From: Brucella intermedia LMG 3301
GTDB taxonomy: Bacteria; Pseudomonadota; Alphaproteobacteria; Rhizobiales; Rhizobiaceae
DNA length: 64,000 bases
Direction: 5' to 3'
NCBI RefSeq assembly: GCF_000182645.1
Contig: NZ_ACQA01000002.1
Span: 1,235,001-1,299,000, forward strand
Shown here: positions 16,316 through 25,529 of the stretch, piece after piece
Position numbering within the stretch: position 1 is the first letter of the stretch
Layout of the letters: each line of letters begins with the position of its first letter
Program-made: the position numbers and the translations under genes
Notes under the pieces: generated by a model
The model's database searches: none
What the model was told of the DNA's origin: nothing
What the model saw: only the letters and a program-made list of their open reading frames with translations

Positions 16316-17770
16316 TCACACCGCGTTGAGAAGATCGTCGAGCATTGCGCTGATCGTGGTCAGCACCCGGCTCGATGCCTGATAGGAATGTTCAAGATCG
16401 AGAAGCAGCGCCATTTCGGTGTCCATGTCGACGCCGTTGGCGTTGGAGAGGGCGGCGTCTGCCTGAGTGGCAACCGTCGCATTATAGGAGAATTCGCTGT
16501 TGGCCTTCTGGCGCTTGCCTTCAAGCCAGCTGATGGATGACGCGCTGTAGTCGATCAGGCTGGAGCTGGCCGAAAGACCTGTTGCCGGATCGAACGCCAT
16601 CGGCTCCGAGAAGGCTTCGTTGAGCGCCCGCAGGCGCTCGCTGAACCCGGCTGCGCCTTCGATGTTATATTTGTAATCAGGCCCGTTGGCCCCGCCGTCA
16701 CGCAGCAAGAGCGCGCTGCCCCCCTCGGAGGCAACGAAAGCCGAGGACACCTTGATGCTGCCTGCAATGCCCGCCGACATACCTGCGCCCGGAACATCCG
16801 GCGATCCGGCCCAGCTGAACAGACCCGTCTTGTCGGCGCCGACGCCGGTCTGGTCGCTTTCGGCAAACATCGTCACCAGATTGCGCGCAATCTCGTCAAG
16901 CTGCATCTGGTATTGCGGGGCGATCTGGTCGCGCAGTTGCAGCAAGCCGCTGAGACGGCCTGTTCCATAAGGCTGGTCGAATGTCTCGTGGTTGAGCGGA
17001 ACCCCATCCACCAGCACCGCCTTGCCGGAAATGCCCGGCGCCAGCACCGTCGACTGCTCGAAGCTAACCTTGCGCGCCGTCGTCTCGAAAAGCGTCACGC
17101 CGTTTTCGGCAAAGATCACCATGTCATTGTCACCGCGCATCATGGTGGTGATGCCGATCTCGCCGGAAAGCTGCTTCAGGATCGCATCGCGCTGGTCCAT
17201 ATAGTCGGAAACATCGCGATTGGCGCGCGTGCCGCCGACGATCTCCTGATTGACCTTCTCGAACTTGGCCAGAAGATCATTGATATTGGCGACGGAATCC
17301 GCGATTTCCCGGTCCGCATCGTTGCGCAGCGACTGGATCTGCTTCGTTCCGGCATTGAGCGCATTGGCGAGCGACTGCGCCGTCGACACCACGCTGTCGC
17401 CAAGCGCGCTGTTGGAAGGCGAAGCGGCATAGGTCTGGAGCGCATCGCGCAGATCGCCGATGAGGGCCGAAGGCGAGCCGGAATAATTATCCGCCGAATA
17501 AAGCGACGAAAGGCGGTCGAGCCCGCCTGCGAGAATGGAAGAGGAAGAGGCCGTGCTGTTCGACTGGATGAACCTGTTGAACAAGGCCTCATCCGCCGAC
17601 CGGCTGATCCCCACGTAAAGCGAGCCATAAGGCCCCGATACGAGAGAAGCGGTGCGTCGGGAATAATCCGGATCGTTGGCCCTGGCGATATTGCTGGAGA
17701 CAACGGAGGTCTGCTTGGACGTTGCCGCAAGCGAACTTTTGGCCGTCAGAAGAGCAGAACTAAGCGACAT
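16316..17770 (-). CDS. flgK: Hook-filament junction protein FlgK
   Basis: A 484-residue hook-associated protein 1 with the flagellar rod/hook N-terminal motif (SSNIARANDPDYSRRTA, about 25-41) and the matching C-terminal helix (MALLLDLEHSYQASSRVLTT). It follows flgE across a 279-bp gap that contains a large hairpin, and is followed directly by flgL. Confidence 0.95.
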   Translation of the reverse strand: MSLSSALLTAKSSLAATSKQTSVVSSNIARANDPDYSRRTASLVSGPYGSLYVGISRSADEALFNRFIQSNSTASSSSILAGGLDRLSSLYSADNYSGSPSALIGDLRDALQTYAASPSNSALGDSVVSTAQSLANALNAGTKQIQSLRNDADREIADSVANINDLLAKFEKVNQEIVGGTRANRDVSDYMDQRDAILKQLSGEIGITTMMRGDNDMVIFAENGVTLFETTARKVSFEQSTVLAPGISGKAVLVDGVPLNHETFDQPYGTGRLSGLLQLRDQIAPQYQMQLDEIARNLVTMFAESDQTGVGADKTGLFSWAGSPDVPGAGMSAGIAGSIKVSSAFVASEGGSALLLRDGGANGPDYKYNIEGAAGFSERLRALNEAFSEPMAFDPATGLSASSSLIDYSASSISWLEGKRQKANSEFSYNATVATQADAALSNANGVDMDTEMALLLDLEHSYQASSRVLTTISAMLDDLLNAV

Positions 17771-17954
17771 CTTACCCCATCCTACAAGTGCATTCCCGGC
17801 AGGCGCGATGCGGTCTCGTGCCCGGAAATGCGGCTAAAACAAACACCTGGAAAGCCCCTGATAATTCCGCTTCTATCGGAACTGCCCCATCGTGCGTGAA
17901 CCGTGCCCGTTGCCCGGACGGTCCGTATTCTCAATGCGCCAGTGGTCCGGTTCC

Positions 17955-17993
17955 GGCATTTGCGCCCCTCGGAAAGAGGTCCGGGCAAATGCC
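17955..17993. terminator. Stem-loop between flgE and flgK
   Basis: Perfect 9-bp outer stem GGCATTTGC (17955-17963) / GCAAATGCC (17985-17993) with an inner CCTC/GAGG stem. It lies 57 bp past the flgE stop in transcript order, so it may end or process the flgE message and lower flgK levels. No T-tract is seen, so intrinsic termination is unproven. Confidence 0.5.
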
Positions 17994-18049
17994 AAATTCA
18001 AACCACTGTTTCCGGGAAAGGCTTTTCACCCTCCCCGGAACTGGCCGGT

Positions 18050-19244
18050 TTAACGTTTCAGATTGACCAGCACGTCCATCAGTTCGGAGCCGGTCTGGAA
18101 GACTTTCGAATTGGCCGTATAGCTGCGCTGCGCCTCGATCATGTCGGTCAGCTCCTGCGCGATATCGGCATTGGATTCCTCCAGCGTGCCGGACATGACC
18201 TTGCCCATGCCCTCGCTCTGCGGGAAGCCGAGGCGAACGTCACCCGATTCAGCGCTCGGCAGGAACACGTTGCCGCTCACCACCGTCATGCGATCCGGGC
18301 TTGCGACATTGGCAAGCGGAATGCGCGCCAGAACCTTCTGCGTGCCGTTTTCGTAGATGGCGACGACCGAGCCGTCATTGGCCACATCCACGCCCTTGAC
18401 CGCCGACGGCGCCTGGCCGTTGATCTGCGCCTGCGAGATCGTGTATTCACCGGCGCGCTGTGTCGAGGCGCCGAGATTGAGGCTGAGGCTCTGGCCGCCA
18501 TAAGGCCCTAGATCGACCGTCACGTCGCCCGCGGACGTCATCGCGCCCGTGGTCGGATCGAAGGTCAGCGTCGTCGGGCCGCCGACCACTGCATTGTCGG
18601 CTGCGTTCTTGACCGTGACGCTCCATTCATCCGTGCCGGTCTTGCTGAAATAGACGTCGAGCGTGATCTTCTCGCCCTTGTCGTTGTAGGAGATCAGCGA
18701 GGTCTTGTGATTGAATTCGCCGGCTGCTGGAACCTGATCGCTAGACGGCAAATTAACCGTGAAGGTGCCCGACGTGCTGCCTTCCGGCGGAAGGGGCCGC
18801 GCTGTTGACATTGATGATGTTCAGGCCGGGAATCGTCAGCGCGCCGGCGGGGTCGTTCGGGCCTGCGCCCAGAAGATAATAGCCGGCTGAATTGACCAGA
18901 TTGCCGTTCTTGTCGGGAACGAAGGAACCGGCGCGGGTCAGGAAGGTGGAGCCGTCCGCGCCCTGCACCACGAAATAGCCGTTGCCATCGATGGCAAGGT
19001 CGGTCGTGGACGATGTGGAGCGGATGCCGCCCTGATCGGAAATGCCGTAACGAACATTGGTCAGCACGCTGCCGGAATTATACTGTCCGCCTGTGCTGGG
19101 CAGAACGAGCGACGAAAACTGGGTTTCGGCGCGCTTGTAACCGACGGTGCTTGCATTCGCGATGTTGTCAGCGACCGCCGACAGGCGGTTCGCCTGCGCG
19201 TTCATTCCCGAAACACCGGTCCGCATCATACCGTAGAGGCTCAT
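18050..19244 (-). pseudogene. flgE: Flagellar hook protein flgE, broken by one +1 frameshift
   Basis: The hook subunit gene. The N-terminal part (from 19244, AGGAG site upstream; SLYGMMRTGVSGMNAQANRL) and the C-terminal part (ending SKVFQTGSELMDVLVNLKR) lie in different frames. Continuity is restored at about 18785-18795, where the coding strand reads TCCGCCGGAAGG; dropping one base gives PSAEGSTSG and a 397-residue FlgE of normal size. Read as given, the hook protein would end after 163 residues and no hook could form. The lesion matches the other single-base insertions in this window, so an assembly error is a serious alternative. Confidence 0.85.
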
Positions 19245-19381
19245 TAGCAGCTCCTGATTGGTTGTATCACCATCATTGTGTCACCGGCCAAAATCCAAGA
19301 GTTCTGGGCCGGAATCCGTGAAGTCCAGCGATGGAATCGGCGACCCGACCCACTCATCCGCGATCAAGCTAAAGAGCCACG

Positions 19382-19390
19382 CTTGCGTGA
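19382..19390 (-). promoter_or_regulatory. TCRCGCAAG motif upstream of flgE
   Basis: Plus strand CTTGCGTGA; coding strand TCACGCAAG, 138-146 bp before the flgE start. Identical to the site upstream of flgB and one base different from those upstream of flhA, fliF and motA. Confidence 0.4.
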
Positions 19391-19480
19391 AACTGTAGCC
19401 TCGGGATGTTTTACGCTTTTACTGGGGAACCGACGCGGTTTCGGAAATCCGCAGACCTGCTCGAAATCGCGATACTGAAA

Positions 19481-19510
19481 GCATGTCTCCCGGAAGTGGG
19501 AACCGCCTTG
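19481..19510. repeat. Dispersed palindrome family B, half copy
   Basis: Only the left half of the family B unit is present (GCATGTCTCCCGGAAGTGGG and onward); no closing AGACATGC arm was found nearby. Confidence 0.5.
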
Positions 19511-19600
19511 GCGGGGAAGTCAGTCCGCCGGACTGGCCTCTGGTGTCGCTGCGATGCGGTGAGAACATGCGTGAAGACAAAGAGACAGTGCGCATCAACC

Positions 19601-20284
19601 TCATTCGATATTGATGCAGTAGCCCAGGAAGCGCTTGGAATCGATCGGATCGAAGCCCATCTGCTCACGCAGCTTCTTGCGCAACTTGCTGATATGGCTT
19701 TCAACGACGTTTTCTTCGACTTCACTGTCGAAAATGCCGTAGATCGCGCTGAAAATCTGCGCCTTGTTCAGGCGGCGGCCGCGATTGGCAATCAGATATT
19801 CCAGGATGCGGCGCTCGCGGCGCGGCAGCGGAAAATCGACGCCGTTGATCTGCGGATCGCGGCCATCGGAGAAAACGCGGATCGGGCCAAGCTCGGTGCC
19901 ATCGTCGCTGGAAGCGGCGGATGCGCCCGCGCGGCGGCGGATCGCATTGATGCGCGCAAGGATTTCACGCACATGCACCGGCTTGCGCACAACATCGTCA
20001 ACGCCTGATTGAAACAGCTCCAGCGTATGTTCCAGTGACGGACGGTCGTTGACGGCGATCACAGGCGCCTTGCAACGTTCACGAATCCGGGCCGGAAGGC
20101 GATGCTGATCGGCACATTCACCGATCAGGAAGGCCTCGACAGCCATGATATCCTGCTGCGGAACGCTCTCCACCCACTCATCGAAATCGGTAGGGGTAAA
20201 ACCCGTCGTCGTGATGCCTTCGCGACCGAACCAGGATGAGTATCCTTCAGTCACAATATCTCTGTCGTCTACGACAACGATCAT
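19601..20284 (-). CDS. ftcR: Flagellar transcriptional regulator FtcR
   Basis: A 227-residue two-component-type regulator known in Brucella as the flagellar master regulator. An N-terminal receiver-like domain ([19 protein letters not shown]) is followed by an OmpR/PhoB winged helix at about 130-225 ([35 protein letters not shown]). The receiver is atypical: the position of the usual phospho-acceptor strand reads [13 protein letters not shown], without an obvious Asp, so phosphorylation may not control it. No histidine kinase is adjacent. In Brucella it acts upstream of fliF; the motif found here upstream of fliF, flhA, flgE, flgB and motA is a candidate target. Confidence 0.94.
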   Translation of the reverse strand: MIVVVDDRDIVTEGYSSWFGREGITTTGFTPTDFDEWVESVPQQDIMAVEAFLIGECADQHRLPARIRERCKAPVIAVNDRPSLEHTLELFQSGVDDVVRKPVHVREILARINAIRRRAGASAASSDDGTELGPIRVFSDGRDPQINGVDFPLPRRERRILEYLIANRGRRLNKAQIFSAIYGIFDSEVEENVVESHISKLRKKLREQMGFDPIDSKRFLGYCINIE

Positions 20285-20626
20285 CGGCCCGCCTTCCGAA
20301 TCAATATGTTAGCCCAAGCACGCTAGCAATAACTGGCGAGAGGAATCAGCAACAATGGCAATTAGTTGCCCGCAACAAATTGGGAGGCATTTTAGTAGAT
20401 GCTAAAATAGAGGGAATCGCATTGATTGCAACGCGCCTCATCCTTTAGGCGCACAAACCTTAACCGAATATTAACGGCTCACGAACATTTACGATTCTTT
20501 ACAAGGGCTTAAAATTTCGGTCGCTTTAACAGCACTTGCCGAAGACTGCAACCGGCAATTGAACAGGCGCAACATGGGTGCACCTGACACTCTGTTACAA
20601 CCTGTTAAAATTGGCAGGAATCGGGT
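20285..20626. other. ftcR upstream region
   Basis: 342 bp without a gene between sltF and ftcR; AT-richer than its surroundings. It contains a 7-bp AT-rich dyad ATTTTAG/CTAAAAT (20389-20408) and a small GCGCCT/AGGCGC hairpin (20433-20452). It presumably holds the ftcR promoter; the dyad is a possible operator. Confidence 0.5.
20389..20408. promoter_or_regulatory. AT-rich dyad upstream of ftcR
   Basis: Perfect 7-bp inverted repeat ATTTTAG-N6-CTAAAAT, about 105 bp before the ftcR start. It is a candidate binding site for an unknown regulator. Confidence 0.35.
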
Positions 20627-21247
20627 TTACCCGAAGCAGAAGTTTCGCGCCTGCGGCGTCCAGTTTCCGAAGCCGGTGGCGACCATATTCGTCATCACGC
20701 GGCAGACGTAACGCTTCTGGGCGGGGTCGTTGTTCGGCCCGGCGTGATAGCGCGCGACGGCCATCGTCCAGTTGCCTTCGCGCTGGCGGAGCTGCTTCAG
20801 GAATCGGGCCGCGTAATCGACATTGAGGCTCGGCATCAGCATCGCGGCAACCGACGGAAATTCTTTGCCGTGATAGTGAAAGTTGATCTGCATGCAGCCG
20901 AGGTCGATCAGCTTTGCGCCTTCGGCCCTGACCTCGTTGAAACGCCTCACCGCCGCCGTCTGCGACGGCATGAATTCGGCGCGCCCTTCGATGTTCATCG
21001 CATAGGGTTGCAGGGAGTTCTTGCGGCCGGTTTCCGTCAGCCCGACCGCGTAGAGAATGCCGAGCGGGACATCGTAGCGGGCCGATGCCCGGTGCATTTC
21101 GCGCTCACAGATATTCTCGGCTCTGGCCGGGCGGCTGTCAGACAACCAGGCCGCGATTGCGGTCGTTATTGCGAACAATACCGTTCCCGCCATCCTGCGC
21201 GCCCTGCATGTCCGAACGCTCGCGTCCTGCCTGACCGGATTCATCAT
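20627..21247 (-). CDS. Flagellum-associated lytic transglycosylase (SltF-like)
   Basis: A 206-residue exported SLT-fold enzyme. After a signal sequence (MAGTVLFAITTAIAAWL...PARAEN) come the catalytic glutamate in AVGLTETGRK, then DLGCMQINFHYHG and AVARYHAGP, the usual transglycosylase motifs. It would cut peptidoglycan to let the rod through, supplying the activity missing from the FlgJ-like protein. The start at 21247 overlaps the fliK end by 110 bp; an ATG at 21193, directly before the signal sequence, is an alternative. It is last in the fliF operon. Confidence 0.8.
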   Translation of the reverse strand: MMNPVRQDASVRTCRARRMAGTVLFAITTAIAAWLSDSRPARAENICEREMHRASARYDVPLGILYAVGLTETGRKNSLQPYAMNIEGRAEFMPSQTAAVRRFNEVRAEGAKLIDLGCMQINFHYHGKEFPSVAAMLMPSLNVDYAARFLKQLRQREGNWTMAVARYHAGPNNDPAQKRYVCRVMTNMVATGFGNWTPQARNFCFG

Positions 21248-22377
21248 TCCGCCTGCCCTCGCCGCCCATGAGACCCGCCTGGGTCTCGCTGCCGTTTCGC
21301 CCGTCAAAACCCTGCTGCATGCTGAAAGCCTGCTGCTGGCCCGATTGCTGGCCGCTGGCCTGCTGTTGCCCGGCATTATGCGATGCCTGCGCCTGCTGCA
21401 CCGCGCCCGCCGCGTTGCGATCGGTGACGGTCACGGAAATTTTCGCATCGTCCGCGACGCCTGCCGCCTTCAGGGCTTTCTCGATCATGGAGCGGTCGGC
21501 GGCGAGCGTTTCTGCCGCATGGGTCTTTTCGGCGACGAGATGCACCTCGACCCCTTCCGATCCCACGCGGATGCGCGCCGTCACCGTCCCGAGTTCTGCC
21601 GGATCGAGCCTAATCTGCAAGGTCTTGACCGTGCCGAAGCTGCGTTCGGAAACCACCTGAATGTCGGCGATCCCGCGCCGCGCCCTGCGACGGCGTGGTG
21701 GCTGCCTTGCTTTCTCCCGGCACACTGCTTTTGGGCGCCGGTTGCTGTGGCTGGAGATCGGCCCTGTCGGGCGTCTGGCCCGACTGCCGCGTCTGCCCCT
21801 TGTCCGCGTTCGCGGGGCTGGCGAGATCGTCCACAGCGTTCTCGCTCGGATTGCCGCCGGTCTCCTTCGATGCGTCAGGAGCGATAAACTGCTCCGCCCT
21901 GGCGCTGGCCGAAGGCGTCGCCGGGGCTTGCCCCTTCTTCGGATCGACATGCGCATCAGGCAGTTCGCCAACCTGCTTCTCTCCCCCTTCCGGACCTGCT
22001 TCCTTAATTAAGGCAGAGAGCGGATCAGAGGGGTTTTTGTCGTTTTTGGCGATATTTCCTGTGGCAAAATTGTGATTTGGTCCCTTCAAATCAGGCGAAG
22101 AAGTGGCCAAAGAGAGGAGATTTTGCGGCAGAACGAAAATTGCAGCCTGTTTCGCCCCGTCTTCATCCCTCGTTTCAGCCTCATCCATTTTGGCTGCGTC
22201 GTCCTTTTCATCCTTCCTTTCGACCTTGCCCTGCGGTCGTTCCAGAAGCGAACTGAACAATTTCGCCGGGTCGGCCTGCCCCTCGCTTTCCGCCTCCGCC
22301 TTTGCCTGCGACGGACCGGAATTTCGGGCGAGCGAAGCAAGTCGGCTGGTCGAATTCAGCAAAATATCAACGCTCAT
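21138..22377 (-). pseudogene. fliK: Flagellar hook-length control protein fliK (rhizobial motD), broken by one +1 frameshift
   Basis: The N-terminal part (from 22377) is polar and rich in Ala, Pro, Glu and Lys, as in FliK rulers. The C-terminal part, in another frame, has the conserved FliK core (VKTLQIRLDPAELGTVTARIRV) and a Gln-rich end. The frames join at about 21670-21675, where the coding strand reads GCGCGGGATCGCC; dropping one G restores a 412-residue protein. The start overlaps motC by 4 bp. As written, the length-control and substrate-switch domain would be lost. As with flgE, an inserted base from sequencing is possible. Confidence 0.8.
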
Positions 22378-23687
22378 TGAACGGTCTTTCCTAGCAAGGC
22401 ATCGATTTCGGCAAGCTTGCGCCGCGCATCTTCCATCGTTTTCTGCAAATCGTCTTCCGGCTGGTTTTTGACAGGCTTCAGGCTGACGGCCATCGGAGCT
22501 GCCGCAGGGTTCGCAACCGGCTTTTCCGCCCGGTTTTCCGGCGGATTCGCTGTTGCCATCGGCGGCACATCCCTTTCGGTCAGGGCCGGTTTTGCGGGCG
22601 GCGAGGCATCCGGCGTGCGGGTGACGACCGTGCCGACCGCTTCGGCGGCCTTCAGCAGCTTGCGATCCGGTTCCTGCAGCTTGTCGGGCGAAATCTGCGA
22701 CAGTTCCCGCAGCGCGCTGCCTGCCGAATCCGAGGCAACATCGCTTGCCGCCGCATAGAGATTTGCACGGGTGGGGTCGGTTTTCAGTTTGTCGGCAAGC
22801 TTTTTCGCCTCTGCCGACATGAAACGCGCCCGCTCTGTCTGACCATCGACAAGCGCTCCGCGCGCGATTTGCAGATAGAGCGAATATTGCATCACCGGAT
22901 CAGCCGAACCGATCAACCTTGCCAGTTCCGCATTGCCGATACGGTCGTTGAGCTTCACGGCCGCATCGACAAATTGCGCCATGAAATCACGCATATAGGG
23001 CGAACGGGGAAAGCGCTGGAGATAATTTCGCGCCAGAAGCCTGATCTTGTCGGCATCGCCAAGCCGGGCTGCAATCGGCATCGAACGGCGGATCGCCGCT
23101 TCCTCGAACAGGGTGCCCGGCGCATCGAGCCGCACCTGATCGAGCCGCATCAGGGCCGTCGCCGGATCGAAGGCCGTCATCTGGCTGGCGGTGACGAGCA
23201 CGATGGAGGCCTTCAGTTCCGACGGGACATCGGGCGCCAGCGGAACAGAGAAAAGCTTCACCACTTCAATCGTCTGGCCGGAAGCATAGGCAAGCGCTCC
23301 CTTGACCAGTTCCGGCGGCACGGCATCCGTCTTGAGGTCGGCAAGTACCTTGCGCACCGCTTCCGGATTGCCGCCATTGAAGAGATAGATGATCGCCGCA
23401 TAGACATTTTCCGGATTGTGCCAGACGTCGCCCGACGCCCGCCCCATATCCGTGCTGACGAAGCCCAGAAGCTTGTTGAGCATGACCACCGCTTCCGGCT
23501 TTCCGGCGACGATCTGGTCCTGCAACATGCGCAGCGAACGCACGAGCTTGTAGGGTTCCAGCACCGGCAGCGTGCGGGTCTCGGCCACCGCCTGCGCCTG
23601 GGCTTGAGCAAAGGCCGGAGAGGCCGCTCCCGCCAGGGAAAGGCCTGCCACACATGCCAGGAGTGAGCGCGTGGCGAACCGCTTCAT
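22374..23687 (-). CDS. motC: Flagellar motility protein MotC
   Basis: A 437-residue periplasmic protein with a signal peptide (about 1-27) and a long alpha-helical repeat-like body. MotC is specific to rhizobia and relatives; it binds the periplasmic part of MotB and is needed for rotation. The C-terminal third is Pro/Ala-rich. The gene overlaps both motB and fliK by 4 bp. Confidence 0.9.
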   Translation of the reverse strand: MKRFATRSLLACVAGLSLAGAASPAFAQAQAQAVAETRTLPVLEPYKLVRSLRMLQDQIVAGKPEAVVMLNKLLGFVSTDMGRASGDVWHNPENVYAAIIYLFNGGNPEAVRKVLADLKTDAVPPELVKGALAYASGQTIEVVKLFSVPLAPDVPSELKASIVLVTASQMTAFDPATALMRLDQVRLDAPGTLFEEAAIRRSMPIAARLGDADKIRLLARNYLQRFPRSPYMRDFMAQFVDAAVKLNDRIGNAELARLIGSADPVMQYSLYLQIARGALVDGQTERARFMSAEAKKLADKLKTDPTRANLYAAASDVASDSAGSALRELSQISPDKLQEPDRKLLKAAEAVGTVVTRTPDASPPAKPALTERDVPPMATANPPENRAEKPVANPAAAPMAVSLKPVKNQPEDDLQKTMEDARRKLAEIDALLGKTVQ

Positions 23688-24823
23688 GGCGCGGACTTGA
23701 GGAAAATATCGATGCGGCGGTTTTCAGCCGCATTCGGATCATTGGCGTTCTTCGGCTGGCGGTCGGCATAGCCTTCCACGCGCAGCACGCGCTTTTCATC
23801 AAGCCCGCCGCGAACCAGCATGTAATAGGCCATCTGCGCGCGCGCCGAAGAGAGACGCCAGTTGTCATAGGTCGCGCTCTTGAACGGACGCGCATCGGTA
23901 TGCCCGCTGATGATGACTTCGCCCGGCTGGCGGGAAATCACCTGGGCGATGCGCTCCAGCATCTGCACCACGCGGGCGTCCGGCTTGGCGGAGCCGATGG
24001 TGAACATGCCGTAGTCTATCTTGTCGGTAAGCTGGATCATCACGCCGCCATCGACGGGAACGACCGTCACATCGGGCATCGGCTCGGCTTTCTTTGCGGC
24101 CGTACCTTCCTTCGCGGTTTCGCCCTCAGCCGCCTTTTTCAGATCGGCAATGAGCTGCTCCTGCTTTTCTGCTGGCGTGTCTGCTGGCGCTTCCGCAGGC
24201 TTTGCAGCTTCCTCCGGTTTCGGCTGGGCCGCTTCCGGCCTGGGCGGCGTGGCCGGTGCCGCATCCGGCGGGGTCAGGTCCTCGACAGCCTTGCTCGACC
24301 AGTAATCGGGGCTGAACGGATCACGATAGGCTTCGCCGCCATCGGCGCCTGTTGCGGGGCCGGATTTCGACGTGCCGCCATCGCCCTTGGCAGACTGGTT
24401 CTGCAGAACGCCGGTTTCGTGGGCCAGTTCCGACAGCACCGCATAGGGTTCGCGGAAAAGCTGGCGCTCTTCCTGTTCGCTTGGCGGCGCGACGGTCGTA
24501 TCGTTGATGACCTTGGTGCTGTTTTCGATCTTCTGGTCGCTTTCATAGCGAACCTTGCCGTCTTTCTCCTCGACATCCTGCACGCCCTTCGGGCTTGAAT
24601 GCCGGTCCATCAGCTTGACGGGATTGAAATAGCTGGCAACCGCCGCCTTGGTTTCCTCATTGGCGGCATTGATGAGCCACATGACGAGGAAGAAGGCCAT
24701 CATGGCGGTCATGAAGTCGGCATAGGCGATCTTCCACACGCCGCCATGATGGCTGTCATGGTCGTCATGCCCGCCGCGGCGCACAATGATGATCTCGCGC
24801 TTGGTTTCGGGATCGATGTTCAT
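23684..24823 (-). CDS. motB: Flagellar stator protein MotB
   Basis: A 379-residue stator subunit. One membrane helix (about 31-55) carries the proton-relay aspartate D36 in KIAYADFMTAMMAF. An Ala/Pro/Glu-rich linker (about 150-235) leads to a C-terminal OmpA-like peptidoglycan-binding domain (ISGHTDARPF, LSSARAQMAYYML, GYADRQPKN). motA is not adjacent; it heads another operon at 39554. Confidence 0.94.
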   Translation of the reverse strand: MNIDPETKREIIIVRRGGHDDHDSHHGGVWKIAYADFMTAMMAFFLVMWLINAANEETKAAVASYFNPVKLMDRHSSPKGVQDVEEKDGKVRYESDQKIENSTKVINDTTVAPPSEQEERQLFREPYAVLSELAHETGVLQNQSAKGDGGTSKSGPATGADGGEAYRDPFSPDYWSSKAVEDLTPPDAAPATPPRPEAAQPKPEEAAKPAEAPADTPAEKQEQLIADLKKAAEGETAKEGTAAKKAEPMPDVTVVPVDGGVMIQLTDKIDYGMFTIGSAKPDARVVQMLERIAQVISRQPGEVIISGHTDARPFKSATYDNWRLSSARAQMAYYMLVRGGLDEKRVLRVEGYADRQPKNANDPNAAENRRIDIFLKSAP

Positions 24824-25527
24824 TGCACCGCAGCCTTCAATTCTTCAAGAAGCGGCGCGATGCGCGTTTCAAGCACCCGGTCGCCAAAGGAAAAGGAAAG
24901 TTCGTCCGCGCCGGTTTCCGAGAACCTGCAGCCGGACGGCAGCAGGGCGGCGTGATCGCGGAGCGGCGCAACCAGCCGCGCCGGGCCGGAAATTTCCGGC
25001 GCTTCGCCGTCGAGCGCCAGCGCCGCAATGCGGCGCGCAAATTCCGCAACCGCCTCGCGCTCCATCTTTTGCGCCAGCAATGGCATCAGGATTTCCGCGA
25101 TCTGGCCGGAAAAACTGCGCTCCAGCGCGGCCAGCGCTTCGGTGAGGCTTCCTGCCAGAAGCAGGGCCTGCTCACGCGAGAATGCAGCGCGCAACGTTTC
25201 GATTTCGGCCTCATGCTCCCGCAGAAGCCGCGTCTTCTCCGCCTCGTAGAGCGCCTCGGCTTCGCGGTGTCCATCTTCCCGCCCGGCTTCAAAGGCAGCG
25301 CGCCTTTCTTCCTCGCCGGCGATGATGGCCGCAACTTCCGCCTGCTCGGCGGCAGCGGATTTTTCGGCAGAAGCCGCACGCTTCAGCGCCTCGCTTCCAG
25401 CTTGCGGCGCGGGCGTTTCCTTCAGCGGTTTCGGCGGCAAAGGCGCGGCAATGATCTCGACCGCCTCATCCTCTATGTGATGGGTCGAGAAATCGGGAAG
25501 ATAACGGCTGAGGGAAAGCGCGCTCAT
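24820..25527 (-). CDS. FliH-like protein of the flagellar locus
   Basis: A 235-residue soluble protein. Residues about 60-125 form a Glu/Ala/Arg-rich coiled coil and the C-terminal half resembles the FliH/V-ATPase E-type stator fold (FSREQALLLAGSLTEALAAL). FliH binds and holds back the export ATPase FliI. The position between fliF and motB, with a 2-bp gap and a 4-bp overlap, supports a flagellar role. Sequence identity to classical FliH is low by eye, so the name is tentative. Confidence 0.6.
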   Translation of the reverse strand: MSALSLSRYLPDFSTHHIEDEAVEIIAAPLPPKPLKETPAPQAGSEALKRAASAEKSAAAEQAEVAAIIAGEEERRAAFEAGREDGHREAEALYEAEKTRLLREHEAEIETLRAAFSREQALLLAGSLTEALAALERSFSGQIAEILMPLLAQKMEREAVAEFARRIAALALDGEAPEISGPARLVAPLRDHAALLPSGCRFSETGADELSFSFGDRVLETRIAPLLEELKAAVQ

Positions 25528-25529
25528 CG

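Larger units (their letters stand above)
19245..19600. other. flgE upstream region
   Basis: 356 bp without a gene, between flgE and the end of ftcR. It should hold the flgE promoter. It contains the TCRCGCAAG motif (19382-19390) and a half copy of repeat family B at 19481-19510 (GCATGTCTCCCGGAAGTGGG). Confidence 0.55.

Noticed and set aside
18785..18795. Programmed ribosomal frameshifting as the explanation for the broken flgE and other genes
   Set aside because: No slippery heptamer with a downstream pseudoknot is evident, the sites differ from each other, and the affected genes are not known for recoding.
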